Origin: UBA7396 sp036172015
GTDB lineage: Bacteria > Patescibacteriota > Gracilibacteria > BD1-5 > UBA6164
DNA length: 64,000 bases
Reading direction: 5' to 3'
Assembly: GCA_036172015.1 (NCBI GenBank)
Contig: JAVHSE010000002.1
Coordinates: forward strand, 1 to 64,000
Shown here: positions 44,516 through 55,200 of the stretch, in pieces
Numbering within the stretch: position 1 is the first letter of the stretch
Layout of the letters: each line of letters opens with the position of its first letter
Made by a program: the position numbers and the translations under genes
Notes under the pieces: generated by a model
What the model was told of the DNA's origin: nothing
Seen by the model: only the letters and a program-made list of their open reading frames with translations
Databases searched by the model: none

Positions 44516-45880
44516 TTAAAAATTATACTTTAATTTATCCAGTGGTATTTCTCTTGTTCAAATAATTATTTTTGGTGAAAATCATTCCGTTTCACTTCCT
44601 TCAAAAAAGAAATCATTACTGATATTTTCTTCTGCTAATAATATTTTTAATTTCGCTTCTACTTTTTTAATAACTCAAAGTTTTTCTAGCACATCATATA
44701 CTCTCATAACTGCTTCTAAATTTTCAAAATCAGTCATTCTTACTATTTGTTCAAGTCTTTTTCCACTTGCCATAAACTTAAAATCTCATAGATATTCAAA
44801 TCAAATATTTCTTGGATCTTCCTCTCATTTCAAATCAATAATTTTTAAGTCACTTTTATTGAGAAATTTTAATTCCTCATTATCAATAATAGAAGTTGAA
44901 AAATTATCAATGAGATAATCTTTCATCATTCAAATTCATTCTCAAGTTGCTGATGATACTACAAATATTTTTTCTTTATGAAATCTTTTTTTAAATTCAG
45001 ATACAATAAAATCTTTCATTTCCTTATCTAATAAATCTGCTTTTGAAAATACAATAATTTCTTCTTTTTTTTCTAAATCTGGAGAAAAAGTTTTTAATTC
45101 ATATCGTATATTTTCATAATCACTCATAACTTGATCGAGTCTATATAAATCAAGTAAATGTAATATAACTTTGGTTCTTTCAATATGTTTTAAAAATTCA
45201 ATTCCAAGTCATTTTCATTGACTCGCTCCAGGAATAAGACCAGGAACATCTTCCAAAACAAGAGTTTTATTTTTATGTTCTAAAACTCATAAATTTGGAG
45301 TAAGTGTCGTAAAAGGATAGTCTCAAATTTTTGGTTTTACATTGGTAATATTTCCAATAAGAGTTGATTTACCAGCTGACGGAACTCAAATAATTCAAAT
45401 ATCAGCTACTAATTTCAATTCTAAAATTATTTCTCTTGATTCTCAAATATCTCATAGTTCAGCAAAATTTGGAGCTTGTCTCGTACTTGATGTAAAATGA
45501 GCATTTCAAAAACCTCATCTTCATCATTGAGCAATGAGAAATTTGGTATTATTTTCATATAAATCTACTATGACATCTAGAGTATTTGCATCTTTAATAA
45601 TAGTCCCAACTGGTACATGAAGTATTAAATCTTCTCCAGTTGCTCATTGCATAAGATTTGTTCATCATTTTTGTCATTCTTGAGACGATATTACTTTTTT
45701 ATGTCTAAAATCTGATAGAGTATTCAAATTGACATTTGTTTGAATATAAATATTTCATCAAGATCCTCAATTTCATCACCGAGGTCAACCATTTGGAATA
45801 TATTTTTCTTTTCTCCATCTTACTACTCCATCTCATCATTTTCCAGCAATAATGTGTATTTTAACTTCATCTATAAACAT
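44516..45880 (-). CDS. obg: GTPase Obg/CgtA, 454 aa
   Basis: Ribosome-assembly GTPase of the 50S subunit. The Gly-rich Obg domain is unmistakable (HIIAGKGGDGVVRWRKEKY, GGPRGGNGGSGG); most of these glycines are TGA. The G domain has G1 GVPSAGKST (Lys171), the switch I FTTLTPNLG, G3 LVLEDVPGLI and G4 VFSKADLLD. The C-terminal OCT domain follows. Length is normal (about 430-460 aa). Start ATG 45878-45880. Confidence 0.96.
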
Positions 45881-45990
45881 ATGGTAGTAATTAATAATCA
45901 TAAATTGGTTGAGAGTATATACATTAAAAAAAATTTGACAAGTAAAAAATATATATATAATAACGGAGCTTTATCAAAAAGTAAGCATAT

Positions 45991-46065
45991 GCGGCTATCG
46001 TCTAGTGGTTAGGACACCGGGTTTTCATCCCGGTAACCGGAGTTCAATTCTCCGTAGCCGTGCCA
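45991..46065 (+). tRNA. tRNA-Glu (UUC)
   Basis: 75 nt with GCGGCTA/TAGCCGT acceptor arms (G1-U72 wobble), D-arm GTCTAGTGGTTAGGAC, anticodon loop TTTTCAT giving UUC, T-arm CGGAG TTCAATT CTCCG, and encoded CCA. The D-arm sequence is the classic tRNA-Glu pattern. Confidence 0.93.
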
Positions 46066-46088
46066 TTTTAAAGATATTGTCATTTTAT

Positions 46089-46163
46089 CGCGGAGTAGAG
46101 AAGTGGTATCTCGCAAGGCTCATAACCTTGAGGTCGTACGTTCGATTCGTACCTCCGCAACCA
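46089..46163 (+). tRNA. Initiator tRNA-fMet (CAU)
   Basis: 75 nt with the initiator-specific C1-A72 mismatch (CGCGGAG/CTCCGCA), anticodon loop CTCATAA and encoded CCA. The anticodon stem CAAGG/CCTTG has only two of the usual three G-C pairs at 29-31 (29-41 is A-U). The D-loop is short (AGTGGTA). Confidence 0.9.
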
Positions 46164-46181
46164 AAAAAACCACAAAGCCTC

Positions 46182-46258
46182 GTCAGTGTAGCTCAGTTGG
46201 TTAGAGCGCGGGATTCATATCCCCGAGGTCGGCAGTTCAATTCTGCCCATTGACACCA
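46182..46258 (+). tRNA. tRNA with CAU anticodon (elongator Met, or Ile after lysidine modification)
   Basis: 77 nt, acceptor GTCAGTG/CATTGAC, D-arm GCTCAGTTGGTTAGAGC, anticodon loop TTCATAT, T-arm GGCAG TTCAATT CTGCC, discriminator A and encoded CCA. The anticodon stem CGGGA/CCCCG ends in an A31-C39 mismatch. Met-elongator is the default; Ile-CAU cannot be excluded. Confidence 0.85.
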
Positions 46259-46633
46259 TATATATACAATAAATTATCTAGTCAAAACTAGGTATTTTTT
46301 ATTTTTATTTTTATTTGACTTTTCAACTATTTTTATAATATAGATATAGCTTTTATAAAAAAAGCTGACACTCATGAATTCTTATTTAAAAACTCACTTA
46401 AATAAAAATATTAAAAGAATAAAAAATAAATTTTCAAATAATACATTATAAAAACATCAGAAAATCTTTCAGATATTCAAAATAATGAAATTTTATTCAT
46501 AAAAACAATGGATATAATTTCCTTATTTCACAAGAATTATCTCATTATTTATTATAATAAATGAATTTTTTATTTTTTGTTTCTATTCTTTTAATAAAAT
46601 TCAAGTTTATTTTTACTCTCTAAAAATACAAAA
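46259..46633 (+). other. 375-base gene-free interval between tRNA cluster and rny
   Basis: Holds the tRNA terminator (46275-46300) and a promoter-like pair TTGACT (46316-46321) and TATAGA (46340-46345), spacer 18. A TATAAT also occurs at 46335-46340. The remaining ~280 bases are A/T-rich. A 25-codon ORF near 46375 (MNSYLKTHLNKNIKR start) has no RBS and is not called. I see nothing else. Confidence 0.5.
46275..46300 (+). terminator. Terminator after the tRNA cluster
   Basis: TATCTAGT (46275-46282), loop CAAA, ACTAGGTA (46287-46294), then TTTTTT. An eight-bp stem with one G-U followed by a clean T run. Confidence 0.8.
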
Positions 46634-48184
46634 ATGATACCATTATATATTTTGCTCTGAACTATCTTATGAATAGTCATTGCTTTTATTGTAAATAAAA
46701 TTTTACAAGATAAAAAAATTATTTCTTCAAAAAATATTTGAGAAAAACTGCTTTCAGATGCGGAAAAAACAAAAGAAGAAATATTAAGAAAAACAAAAGA
46801 AGAAAATGATACTTTATTAAATAAATCAAAACAAGAATCGAATAATATTCTTGAAAAAGCGAAACAAGAATCAATGGAAATGATAAAAAAAGCTGAAAAA
46901 TTAGAAGAAAGATTATTGGAAAAGGAATCAAAATTAGAAACAAAATTAGAAGAAATCTCAAAAAAACAAGATTTAATTCTGGAAAGAGAAGAAAAATTAA
47001 AAGAAAAACAAGAATCTTTACATGGAAAAGAGCAAGAATTGGATACTAAACTATCTCAAATGGCTAAATTATCGATTGAGGAAGCGAGGGAATTACTCTT
47101 AACTCAAATTGCTCATAAATATGAGAAAGATTCTATTACTCAGATAGAAAAATACAAAAAAGGGATTGAAGAAAGAAAAAATGAAATAGCAAGAGAAATA
47201 GTGATAAAATCTATACAGCAATATGCTGGAGATGTTACGAGTGAAGTTACGACTACTCTTATTCCACTTCCTAATGATGATTTAAAATGAAAATTAATAG
47301 GAAAAGAGTGAAGAAATATCGTTGCTTTTGAAAGAGCTACTGGTGTTGCACTTATTATTGATGACACTCCAGATACAGTATTTATTTCAGCTTTTGATTT
47401 ATTTAGAAGATATATAGCAAAAAAATCTTTAGAAAAATTATTAGAAGATGGAAGAATTCAACCAGCAAGAATTGAAGAAATAGTAGAAATAACGACAAAT
47501 GAAGCTGATATATTACTCAAAGATATTGGTAAAAAAACACTTGATGAATTAAATATTACTTGAATTCCAGAAGAAATTATTCCACTTATTTGAAAATTAA
47601 GATTCAGAACGAGTTATGGACAAAATATACTCAAACACTCAACAGAAGTAGCATTTATTGCAGAAAGTATAGCAAAAGACTTAAATCTAGATTCATTATT
47701 AGCTAAAAAAGGTTGACTCCTTCATGATATTGGAAAAGCTTTAGATCATGATATAGAGTGAACTCATCCAGAAATTTGAGCAAAAGTAGGAAGAAAATAT
47801 GGTCTATGAGAAAATGTAATTGATATGATTGAAAACCATCATTCAGAACCAACAGGAATCACTATTTATGCTGCGATCGTTCAAATGGCTGATGCAATTA
47901 GTTCCGTAAGACCTTGAGCGAGAAGAGAATCAATTGAACAATATGTAAAAAGAGTAAAAGAAATGGAAGCTCTCGTTTCAAGTTTTAGTTGAGTATCGAA
48001 AGCCTATGCTATTAGTGCTGGAAGAGAAGTAAGAGTATTTGTCGATGCTGATACTGTTTGAGATTTTGAAGCTCATGAAATGGCTCGAAATATAGCATTA
48101 GAAATAGAATCAAAATTAAATTATCCATGAGAAGTGAAAGTAAATTTAATTAGAGAAATGAGAGTAATCGAGTATGCAAAATAA
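46634..48184 (+). CDS. rny: Ribonuclease Y, 516 aa
   Basis: Membrane-anchored endonuclease that starts mRNA decay. N-terminal TM helix (LGTILGIVIAFIVNKIL), a long Lys/Glu coiled coil (about 40-170), a KH domain with GKLIGKEGRNIVAFERATGV and the HD domain with LLHDIGKALDHD (His364-Asp365). Other family motifs are TNEADILLKDIGKK, FRTSYGQNILKHSTEVA and SVRPGARRESIEQY. Length is typical (about 510-520 aa). Preceded by a gap with a promoter and followed by a strong terminator. Confidence 0.96.
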
Positions 48185-48190
48185 TATATT

Positions 48191-48222
48191 AAAAAGTCAA
48201 ACATTTAAAGTTTGACTTTTTT
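48191..48222 (+). terminator. Terminator of rny
   Basis: AAAAAGTCAAAC (48191-48202) and GTTTGACTTTTT (48210-48221) form a 12-bp stem with a 7-base loop, seven bases after the stop. Confidence 0.85.
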
Positions 48223-48293
48223 ACTTATAAAAATAAAATCTTGAGTGAAAGTAATTAATTATTTGTTATTAATTCATTATTAATAAAATTATT

Positions 48294-49076
48294 ATGTACC
48301 CATTTATTGAACTGTTTTCTTGATTTCGTATATATTCTTTTTGACTGAGTTTAACGATTTGTTTTTTTGTTTTTTTATGGATGTTAAAAAAACTTTCTTG
48401 AAAATTTTGAATCAATGATACCTTTTTTTTTAATAGAATATTATGGTACTTTCTTTCGATATTTTTATTTTCACGACTTTTTTTTATAATTGCAAATTGG
48501 GAATCATTTATTTTTATTAAAAATCCGATAGAATTCTTTTTTATGAGTGACTATAATTTCTCTTTAATTTGAGCTTTTTTTTGATATTTTCTCATCTTAT
48601 TTTTATCTATTATACTCCATTCACTCAGAAGTGGAAAATATATGGATGTCTCAATTTTATCATTTTTACTTTCATCTGTTATTTGATATATTTGAGCTTT
48701 TTTTTGATGACAAGTATATGGAAAAGAAACAAATTTTTGAATCGAAATATTGTATAATAATACTTTTTCTTCCGTTCCATTTGAAGTACCAATTTTTCCA
48801 TTACCAATAGTATATGCCATTGTATTTTTTATACTCTTTTGTGTCTTATATATGTTTGCTATGTTTATTACCGTAAGGTGAGTTATTGGTTATATTGGTC
48901 TCATATTAATATGAGCTACTCTTTTGATATGAGATAGCTTTAGTGGAGATTATGATTCATTTTTAAATAATCTTCATATAAGTTTTAATCAAATCGGTGC
49001 TCTTATTATAATATTATTTTGATTTTATGGATTCTATAGAATATATAAAACTCCAAAAAATACTGAAATAATTTAG
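48294..49076 (+). CDS. Lgt-like membrane protein (degenerate prolipoprotein diacylglyceryl transferase), 260 aa
   Basis: Topology and spacing match Lgt, which adds diacylglycerol to lipoproteins: ELFSGFRIYSFGLSLTICF at the start, NPIEFFFMSDYNFSLIGAFF in the middle, VIGYIGAFFGGQVYGKETN in the signature loop, then IFPLPIVYAIVFFILF. But in the signature the conserved R, N, N and E of GRxGNFxNGExxG read as Y, A, G and Q, and the His of FHGG is missing. It may bind lipid or serve another function. A minus-strand 89-codon frame within it (48551-48820) is its shadow. Seven to eight TM helices. Confidence 0.75.
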
Positions 49077-49083
49077 TTTTTCC

Positions 49084-50565
49084 ATGTCTAGAAACAAGAT
49101 TTTTATATTTTTTGTGATTTGATATTTCTTTTGAATATTTGTATGAAATATTATTTTTAATATTTACCTTATTCTCACATTTTTTTGTATTATTTTGATG
49201 TTTTTTTTATGACTGTTATTGGTAATAAAAAAGCATCATTTTTTTGTATATTTTTTGGTTATCGGAATATTTTTTTGATTTTTTCATGCCGGATATACTA
49301 ATTATTACATTTCTCAAAAAATATCTCAAATTCAACCCTATTATGAGCAAAACATTTCTATCACATCTGAAATCATCTCACTCTATAAAAAAACAAGCAA
49401 TTATAATAGTTATATGGTAAAAATTATTTCATTTGATACGAGTAAAAAATTTGATTTTCAATTTTTACTTTTTACCAATAATAATCTTATTTTAGAACCA
49501 TGACAAATCATAAATTTTATTGGAGAAATAAAACCAATAGATAATTTTTCTCAAAATTTTAATTATGTAAAATTTATGCAATCAAAAAATATTTATTTTT
49601 CAATATATAAGCCAAATATTGAATTTATTTGAAAAAATGATTGATGAAAAATAAGTCAAATAATTCGTCATTTCAGAGTAAACATTTTACAAACTATTCA
49701 TCAAGTATATCCAAAAAATGAAGCTGTATTTTTAGCAGGATTACTGATTTGAGAAAGAGACAATCTCAATCCAGATATACAAAAAGACTTTAATAATTCT
49801 TGACTCACTCATATTATTTCGGTTAGTTGATTCAATATAACGATTATTATTATTTTTTTATGATTTTTACTTAAAATTTTTCCATTATTTATAAGAACTT
49901 TTTTTATTTTTATAACCGTGATATTTTTTGTTTTATTAGTTGGAGATGGAGTTGCTGTTCTCAGAGCTGCTATTATGTGACTCACAGGATATTTTATACT
50001 TATTTCTGGAAGAAAAGCAGATAACCTCAGTTTACTTTTATTAACAGCTTTTGTCATGGTTTTTTATAATCCATTATATCTCAATTATGATATATCTTTT
50101 CATTTAAGTTTTCTCGCTGTTTTAGGGCTCTTATATTTTCAAAATTTTTGGAATCACATTTTTAGATGTATTCCAAGTTTTTTTGCTCTCAAAGAATGAT
50201 TTGTTTTAACCATGTCAGCTATGACCACTACTCTTCCGATAATGATTTTTAATTTTTGACAAATATCTATTCTTGCTCCAATAGCAAATATGTTCGTTGG
50301 TGGAATTATCCCATTTGCTATGTTATTTTGATTTTTAAGTATGATCTGACAAATGATTTCAGAAAAAATTGGTTTTGTTATTTGATTTATCAATTATTTT
50401 TTACTCCGTTTTATTATAGATATAGCTCACTTTTTTTGAAATTTGAATTTTTCAGTGATTCATATAGATATGTGAATCTATTCCGTATATGCAGAAATAC
50501 TTTACTTTATGGTATTAGTATTTTGAATTATATATTTTAAGCAAGAAAAAAGTCCTAAGCTGTAG
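49084..50565 (+). CDS. comEC: ComEC/Rec2-type DNA-uptake channel protein, 493 aa
   Basis: Inner-membrane channel for incoming single-stranded DNA in transformation. The N-terminal TM pair and OB-like extracellular domain (DFQFLLFTNNNLILEPGQII) are followed by the Competence domain: AVFLAGLLIGERDNL, GLTHIISVSGFNITIII, LLVGDGVAVLRAAIMG. The SG-x-N signature of this family is present. The C-terminal metallo-beta-lactamase domain of many ComEC proteins is absent. Its last 11 bases overlap the convergent 197-aa gene. Pilus genes elsewhere in the window fit a DNA-uptake system. Confidence 0.88.
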
Positions 50566-50575
50566 TAGGACTTTT
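50547..50575. terminator. Bidirectional terminator across the comEC/197-aa gene overlap
   Basis: AAAAGTCCTA (50547-50556) pairs with TAGGACTTTT (50566-50575). Both stops (50563-50565 plus, 50555-50557 minus) lie in the hairpin, so the stem is coding in both genes. Confidence 0.7.
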
Positions 50576-51148
50576 ACTCATTGAGTCAGGAAAAATCATT
50601 TTATCAGCTTCAACTCACGCTGTTATCTTAGCTTCACTTCATGCTAAATTAGCCATTTTTGAAGCTTTTAATCATTTCGTAACTTTTTTTTGTGCTTCAC
50701 GATCATTTTCTCTCATCATATCTCTTAATTTCTCAGTAGCTTCATCAAGTTTATCTTCATATTGTTGTTCCTTTTCTTGTCTATTTTTTTGCACTTGCTC
50801 TCCTGATTCATTATCTTGTTTTATTTCTTGAGATTCTAAATTATTTAATTTATTATAAGCATTTTGAAGTCTTAATGCATCTTTTTCATTTAATGGACCA
50901 TCTGAAATTTGATTCAATTCTTGTTCAAGATTATTCAAAGCTAATTGTATTTCTCATTTTGTTTTTCCATCATTCACTCATCATAATTTATTTTTGACAT
51001 TTTCTAGAATAGCTCATTTTACAATTTCTCATCATTTTGGATTCTTTAATAATTCTTTATCTCCTTTTCAAAATTTTTCTAAAGATTTTATAGTTTCTTC
51101 TTGGTGTTGTTTATCTAAATCATTTTTATTTATGTCTAATCGAGCCAT
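50555..51148 (-). CDS. Charged helical hypothetical protein, 197 aa
   Basis: ATG 51146-51148, TAG 50555-50557. No signal or TM. The N-terminal part has a short LEKFGKGDKELLKNPKGGE stretch; the middle is a long Gln/Lys/Glu coiled coil (EQVQKNRQEKEQQYEDKLD) and the C-terminus is Ala-rich (LKASKMANLAGSEAKITAG). The composition resembles the 572-aa protein's coiled coil but I see no sequence identity. It converges on and overlaps comEC by 11 bases. Function unknown. Confidence 0.65.
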
Positions 51149-51180
51149 ACATTTATAATTAATAATTAAAATCTAAATGT

Positions 51181-51209
51181 ATTTTACCATACTAAGTATT
51201 ATATTGCAA
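51181..51209 (-). promoter_or_regulatory. Likely promoter of the 197-aa gene
   Basis: On the minus strand TTGCAA (51204-51209) and TAAAAT (51181-51186) are 17 bases apart, about 33 bases before the start codon. TTGCAA is self-complementary and could also serve the plus strand. Confidence 0.5.
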
Positions 51210-51263
51210 ATAAATGAGGTTCTTTTTTATATTTTATATAGTTCGGATTTGACATGGAAGGAT

Positions 51264-51306
51264 AAAAAATAAAAAAGTAAAAAAATTTTACTTTTTTTAT
51301 TTTTTT
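51264..51306. terminator. Orphan A/T hairpin between divergent genes
   Basis: An A-rich arm ending AAAAAAGTAAAA pairs with TTTTACTTTTTT and a further T run. No gene ends here: the 197-aa gene points away and rplA lies beyond. It could terminate a small RNA or the upstream side of the rplA region. Its 3' half also contains the -35 of the rplA promoter. Confidence 0.5.
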
Positions 51307-51314
51307 ACTATAAT
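51287..51314 (+). promoter_or_regulatory. Promoter of rplA
   Basis: TTTACT (51287-51292), 16-base spacer, TATAAT (51309-51314), about 65 bases before ATG 51380. Confidence 0.55.
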
Positions 51315-51324
51315 CTGTTCGCCT

Positions 51325-51360
51325 AAAAGGAAGAACTGAAACAAGTTCGATACTACCTTT
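51325..51360 (+). promoter_or_regulatory. Structured rplA leader, possible L1 autoregulation site
   Basis: In the rplA leader AAAGG pairs with CCTTT enclosing GAACT pairing with AGTTC, a two-step hairpin with internal loops (GATACTA on one side). Ribosomal L1 represses its own mRNA in many bacteria by binding such a helix-internal loop mimic of 23S rRNA; this specific site is inferred. Confidence 0.35.
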
Positions 51361-51379
51361 ATTTTTTAAATTACTTATT

Positions 51380-52069
51380 ATGGCTAAAAGAGGGAAAAAA
51401 TATAATAAAGCTATTGAATTTATTAACAAAGAAATAGCTTATTCAGTAGTAGATGCTGTTGAATTATTAGAAAAAACAAATACAGTAAAATTTGATCCTA
51501 CTGTTGAAGTTCATTTTAATTTGAATCTTGATCCAAAATATGCTGATCAAATGATTAGAACGACTATATCACTTCCGAATGGAACTGGTAAAACAGTAAA
51601 AGTTTGTGCTTTTTCTGACACTATATCTGCTGCTGATTTAAAAGCTGCTTGAGCTATGGTAGCTTGAGGAGAAGATTTAGTGAGTGCTATCGCTTCTGGA
51701 GAAATAGCTTTAGATTTTGATGTTTGTGTGGCTACTCCTTCAATGATGAGACAGATGTGAAAAATAGCAAGAGTTCTTGGTCCAAAAGGTCTTATGCCAA
51801 ATCCAAAAACTGGAACTGTTTGAGATGATTTAGTTGCTGTTGTAAAAGAAATTGCTGCTTGAAAATTTGAATTTAGAACTGATAAACAATGAAATATTCA
51901 CTCAATTTTTGGAAAATTATCTTTTGGTAAAGATAAATTAATTCAAAATTTAGAAAAATTTATAGCTACGGTAAAAGAAGTAAAACCAAATGGGTCAAAA
52001 TGAAAATATATAAATACTGTTTATGTATGTGATGCTATGGGACCTTCTATTCAATTAGATGTTCAGTAA
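51380..52069 (+). CDS. rplA: 50S ribosomal protein L1, 229 aa
   Basis: L1 stalk protein of the large subunit. MAKRGKKYNKAIEFI start, VEVHFNLNLDPKYADQMIRT, the motif SLPNGTGKTVKVCAF, ARVLGPKGLMPNPKTGTV (family signature) and the C-terminal GKYINTVYVCDAMGPSI. Length normal (about 230 aa). Usually follows rplK; here it stands alone with its own promoter and terminator. Confidence 0.97.
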
Positions 52070-52084
52070 AAAATAATTAAATAT

Positions 52085-52116
52085 AAAAAAACCAAACATT
52101 TATGTTTGGTTTTTTT
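52085..52116 (+). terminator. Terminator of rplA
   Basis: AAAAAACCAAACAT and a complementary ATGTTTGGTTTTTT around a short loop, then a T run. Confidence 0.85.
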
Positions 52117-52189
52117 ATATTTATCCTGATATACCAATTCATAGTTTATTTTTTGACACAAATATTATATTATATATTACTTACGAAGA

Positions 52190-52222
52190 GTAAAAACCTG
52201 AATTATTCGTTCAGGTTTTTTA
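52190..52222 (-). terminator. Terminator of the alpha-2-macroglobulin-like gene
   Basis: AAAAACCTGAA (52192-52202 region) pairs with TTCAGGTTTTT just after the minus-strand TAA at 52223-52225, giving a strong U-tailed hairpin; it can also work on the plus strand. Confidence 0.75.
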
Positions 52223-55200
52223 TTATTTAATCTCAAATTTCCCACCATTACTTCTTCCCCAAATTTCTGGTTTTTCAAGTAACTCAGCCGTAGCTGGTTT
52301 AAGGTTATAATTTCAGATATGATTTGCTTTGAGTACATAAGTATATTTATAGCTTCCAGCATTAAGGTGTTTTGCATAGAGTTCAACTCTATCATCTTTT
52401 TGTTCAACTCTATCAAATCCTCCATACCACCAAGTTTGGTTTTGTTCTCCAGAAATATCTTTTACTTTATTGCTGGTAGTATTGAAATTCGTATTGAGTA
52501 TTTCAGTTCAAGCTGGTAAATAATTGTTTATTATGACATCAGTTCTTTCTTTATCCAGAAGGATTTCTATTTCTCCTACGATATAGTCTCATTTTTGAGC
52601 AGAAGTGATGTTATCAATATTTTTTACTTTTTTTGTCGTACAATATCCACCAAAATCATAATACCACCATGGAGTAATACAATCCTTTTTAAAGGCATTA
52701 TTGTACTCATCGTAATTATAATAATTTCTCGTAACAGTAATTCATTCTTCTCTTGAAGTCATCTGCGAAACTGGAAGGTAATATCTTACTCCAATATCAT
52801 AATAGAGTTTTCCATTTCCTGTTTTTTCAAATCCAAGTGAATTTTCTCAACTCTTTAAATAATCTTCGAAACTCAATGTTTTTTTATCAATATCAAATTT
52901 ATTTGATTCTCCAAATTTTGAAGTCATTACGTCTTTTGAATTCAAATATGCTTTTGCTTCAAATGAAACATTTTTTAATTCTCCAGTAAAATCAACATAT
53001 TTATTAATAGCATGCACAATTTCTGAGAAATCATATGTATAATAATTTCCATCATCATCTCTATTTGAAATGACGAATCTTACAAGATTTTCTGTGAGTA
53101 ATTTTTCACCAATTCCTTTTTCAATGAGTACTTGTATCATTTTTGCAGATGTCACTGAGTTATCAACTGATGAAAATGATTTTTCGGCTGGTAATACTGA
53201 ACCTCTTGCTTCAACGAGTATAGCATTTTTTAAATCTTTTAAGTATGCTTCACTTTGTGGTCAAACTTTTCATAAGAGATTATACATTTTTATATAATCA
53301 AGTTTTTCAAGATTTGAAAGTGTTGAATTTGGTTTAAAATATGTATTTACAAAGTCAGAATCTTTAAACAGTGCTATTGGTAAGAAATCTTTAATATTAA
53401 CAGTAAAAATACCATATTTTTGATTTTCATTCATTTTTTTAACGAGTGCTGTTTTATAGTATTCAAATACTTTTTTATTATCAACTCAGTCAACTTCAAT
53501 ATTCAGATTTAAGAATTTTCCAGTAATCTCTAGACTTGAACATGTATCAGCAAACCACCAAGAAGAACAATCTTTGTAATATGCGAGTCCTTTATCAGTT
53601 TGAAGATAATTTTTAATATTATTTTTTACCAGATCTATTACTGAGATTACAGTGTATATTTTTCCATTATAATCAGTAAGACTTATAGACTCAAAGTCAG
53701 AAGTTTTATCCAGTTTTTTATAGAGTTCTTCTAATGCTAAACTATTTTCTAAGAATGAAATTTGTGAAGATAAGTCATCTCCAGGGAAATACAATACTTT
53801 ATCTAAGTTTTTTGTAAGATTGGTAAGTATAGTTGCCCCAAGTGAAACTTCAAGATATCCTCCATTTTGAGTTACTTTTTCAAAATATAGCTTTTCTTCA
53901 TAACTCAAGTCTGAAGTACTACCATTAGTAAATACATATTCAGAAGTTTTTGAAGGATATATCGGTTTCGTAAGTTCTACTTCATCAACAAGAGTTCCAG
54001 AAGTTGCTTTCAGATTTATTTTTGTAGAAGTATTTTTATCTAATTCTCCAGTTCCTACTTCTATATCAAAAGTGGCAAGAGTTGAATTATTTGCTCAAAC
54101 AGTAATAGTTTTAACATTTTCTCCAATCATTTTTACTTTATTCATATTAAGTGAAACTAAAACATCTTTACTCGCAGAAGTATTATTAACGATAAGTGCC
54201 GAAATTTGTGCGGTATCTCCTGCTAAGAAAAATCTTGGAACTTGTGGTAAGAGTGAAAGTTCTTTTTGAACTTTAAATGTATTTTCATAATTTCCTACTT
54301 TTGAGTCTGAAGTATAAGCAAATCATGCAATTACCCAAGTGGTGAGATTATCAGGAAGTGATGGAACTTCAAGTATTGTTTTTCCATTTACTACCGTAAC
54401 TTTTGCTTTATAGAATGCGAGATCTTTAAATTCAGTTCTCAGTTTCGTAGCATTTGAATTTTGTTCTCCATTATCAGATGAAATGCTATTACTCATTTCC
54501 TTTTTCATAGCTATTCATCCAACTGACTTATCCATTGCGATATCGGCCATTGGAGCTATTGATTCTGCAACTGATCAAAATGTTACTCAAACTGAATCAA
54601 TAGATCCAGTATCTCTACTTTGATTTTCTATATTATCTTCTATTTTAAATTCAATTCTTTTTATAAGATTTGTCAAGTTTCCAAGTGTTTGAACAGAAGT
54701 TCATTTCTCGCTATAAAAATAATCTATAATATCAGTTTTATTCTCTTTTAAAGCTAAAAGTGATTGATCAATAATAGAAAGAGTGGTTTCTCATGTAATT
54801 GGATTTCCTCAATTATCAGTAATAGTCAATTCAATTTTTTGTGTATCTCCAGGAAGATAACTCACTTTATCAAGTTTGATAGTTGAACTTAATTGGATAC
54901 TTTCTGTATCAACTTTGAGAGTTTTTGTTCCAGTATAATATTGTGGAAGAATTTTATTCAAAAGATCCCTTTCTTTTTTTCTCATATCAGCTAATTTTGA
55001 GAGAAGATTGGTATCTAAATCTTCATTGTTTGATTGAGGATATATACTTAAATCATAGACCAAATAGGGAATATACCTTGCATCATTTTCTTTTTGTAGT
55101 TTTTTTTCGATATCAAGCATTTCCATTCTCAGAGATTGAAGAGTGTCAAGACTTTCTTGTCCAGAAGCAACATCTTTTATGAGATAGAGTCCAATATGAA

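Noticed and set aside
46005..46253. 82-codon ORF over the tRNA cluster
   Set aside because: It covers three well-folded tRNAs and has no coding character.
48551..48820. Minus-strand 89-codon ORF (MAYTIGNGKIGTSNG start)
   Set aside because: It lies wholly inside the plus-strand Lgt-like frame, which has family motifs and continues in phase on both sides; the minus ORF is a shadow.
52319..52519. Small plus-strand ORFs inside the A2M-like gene (several places 52-59 kb)
   Set aside because: Antisense shadows of one continuous minus-strand frame in which all open pieces share phase.
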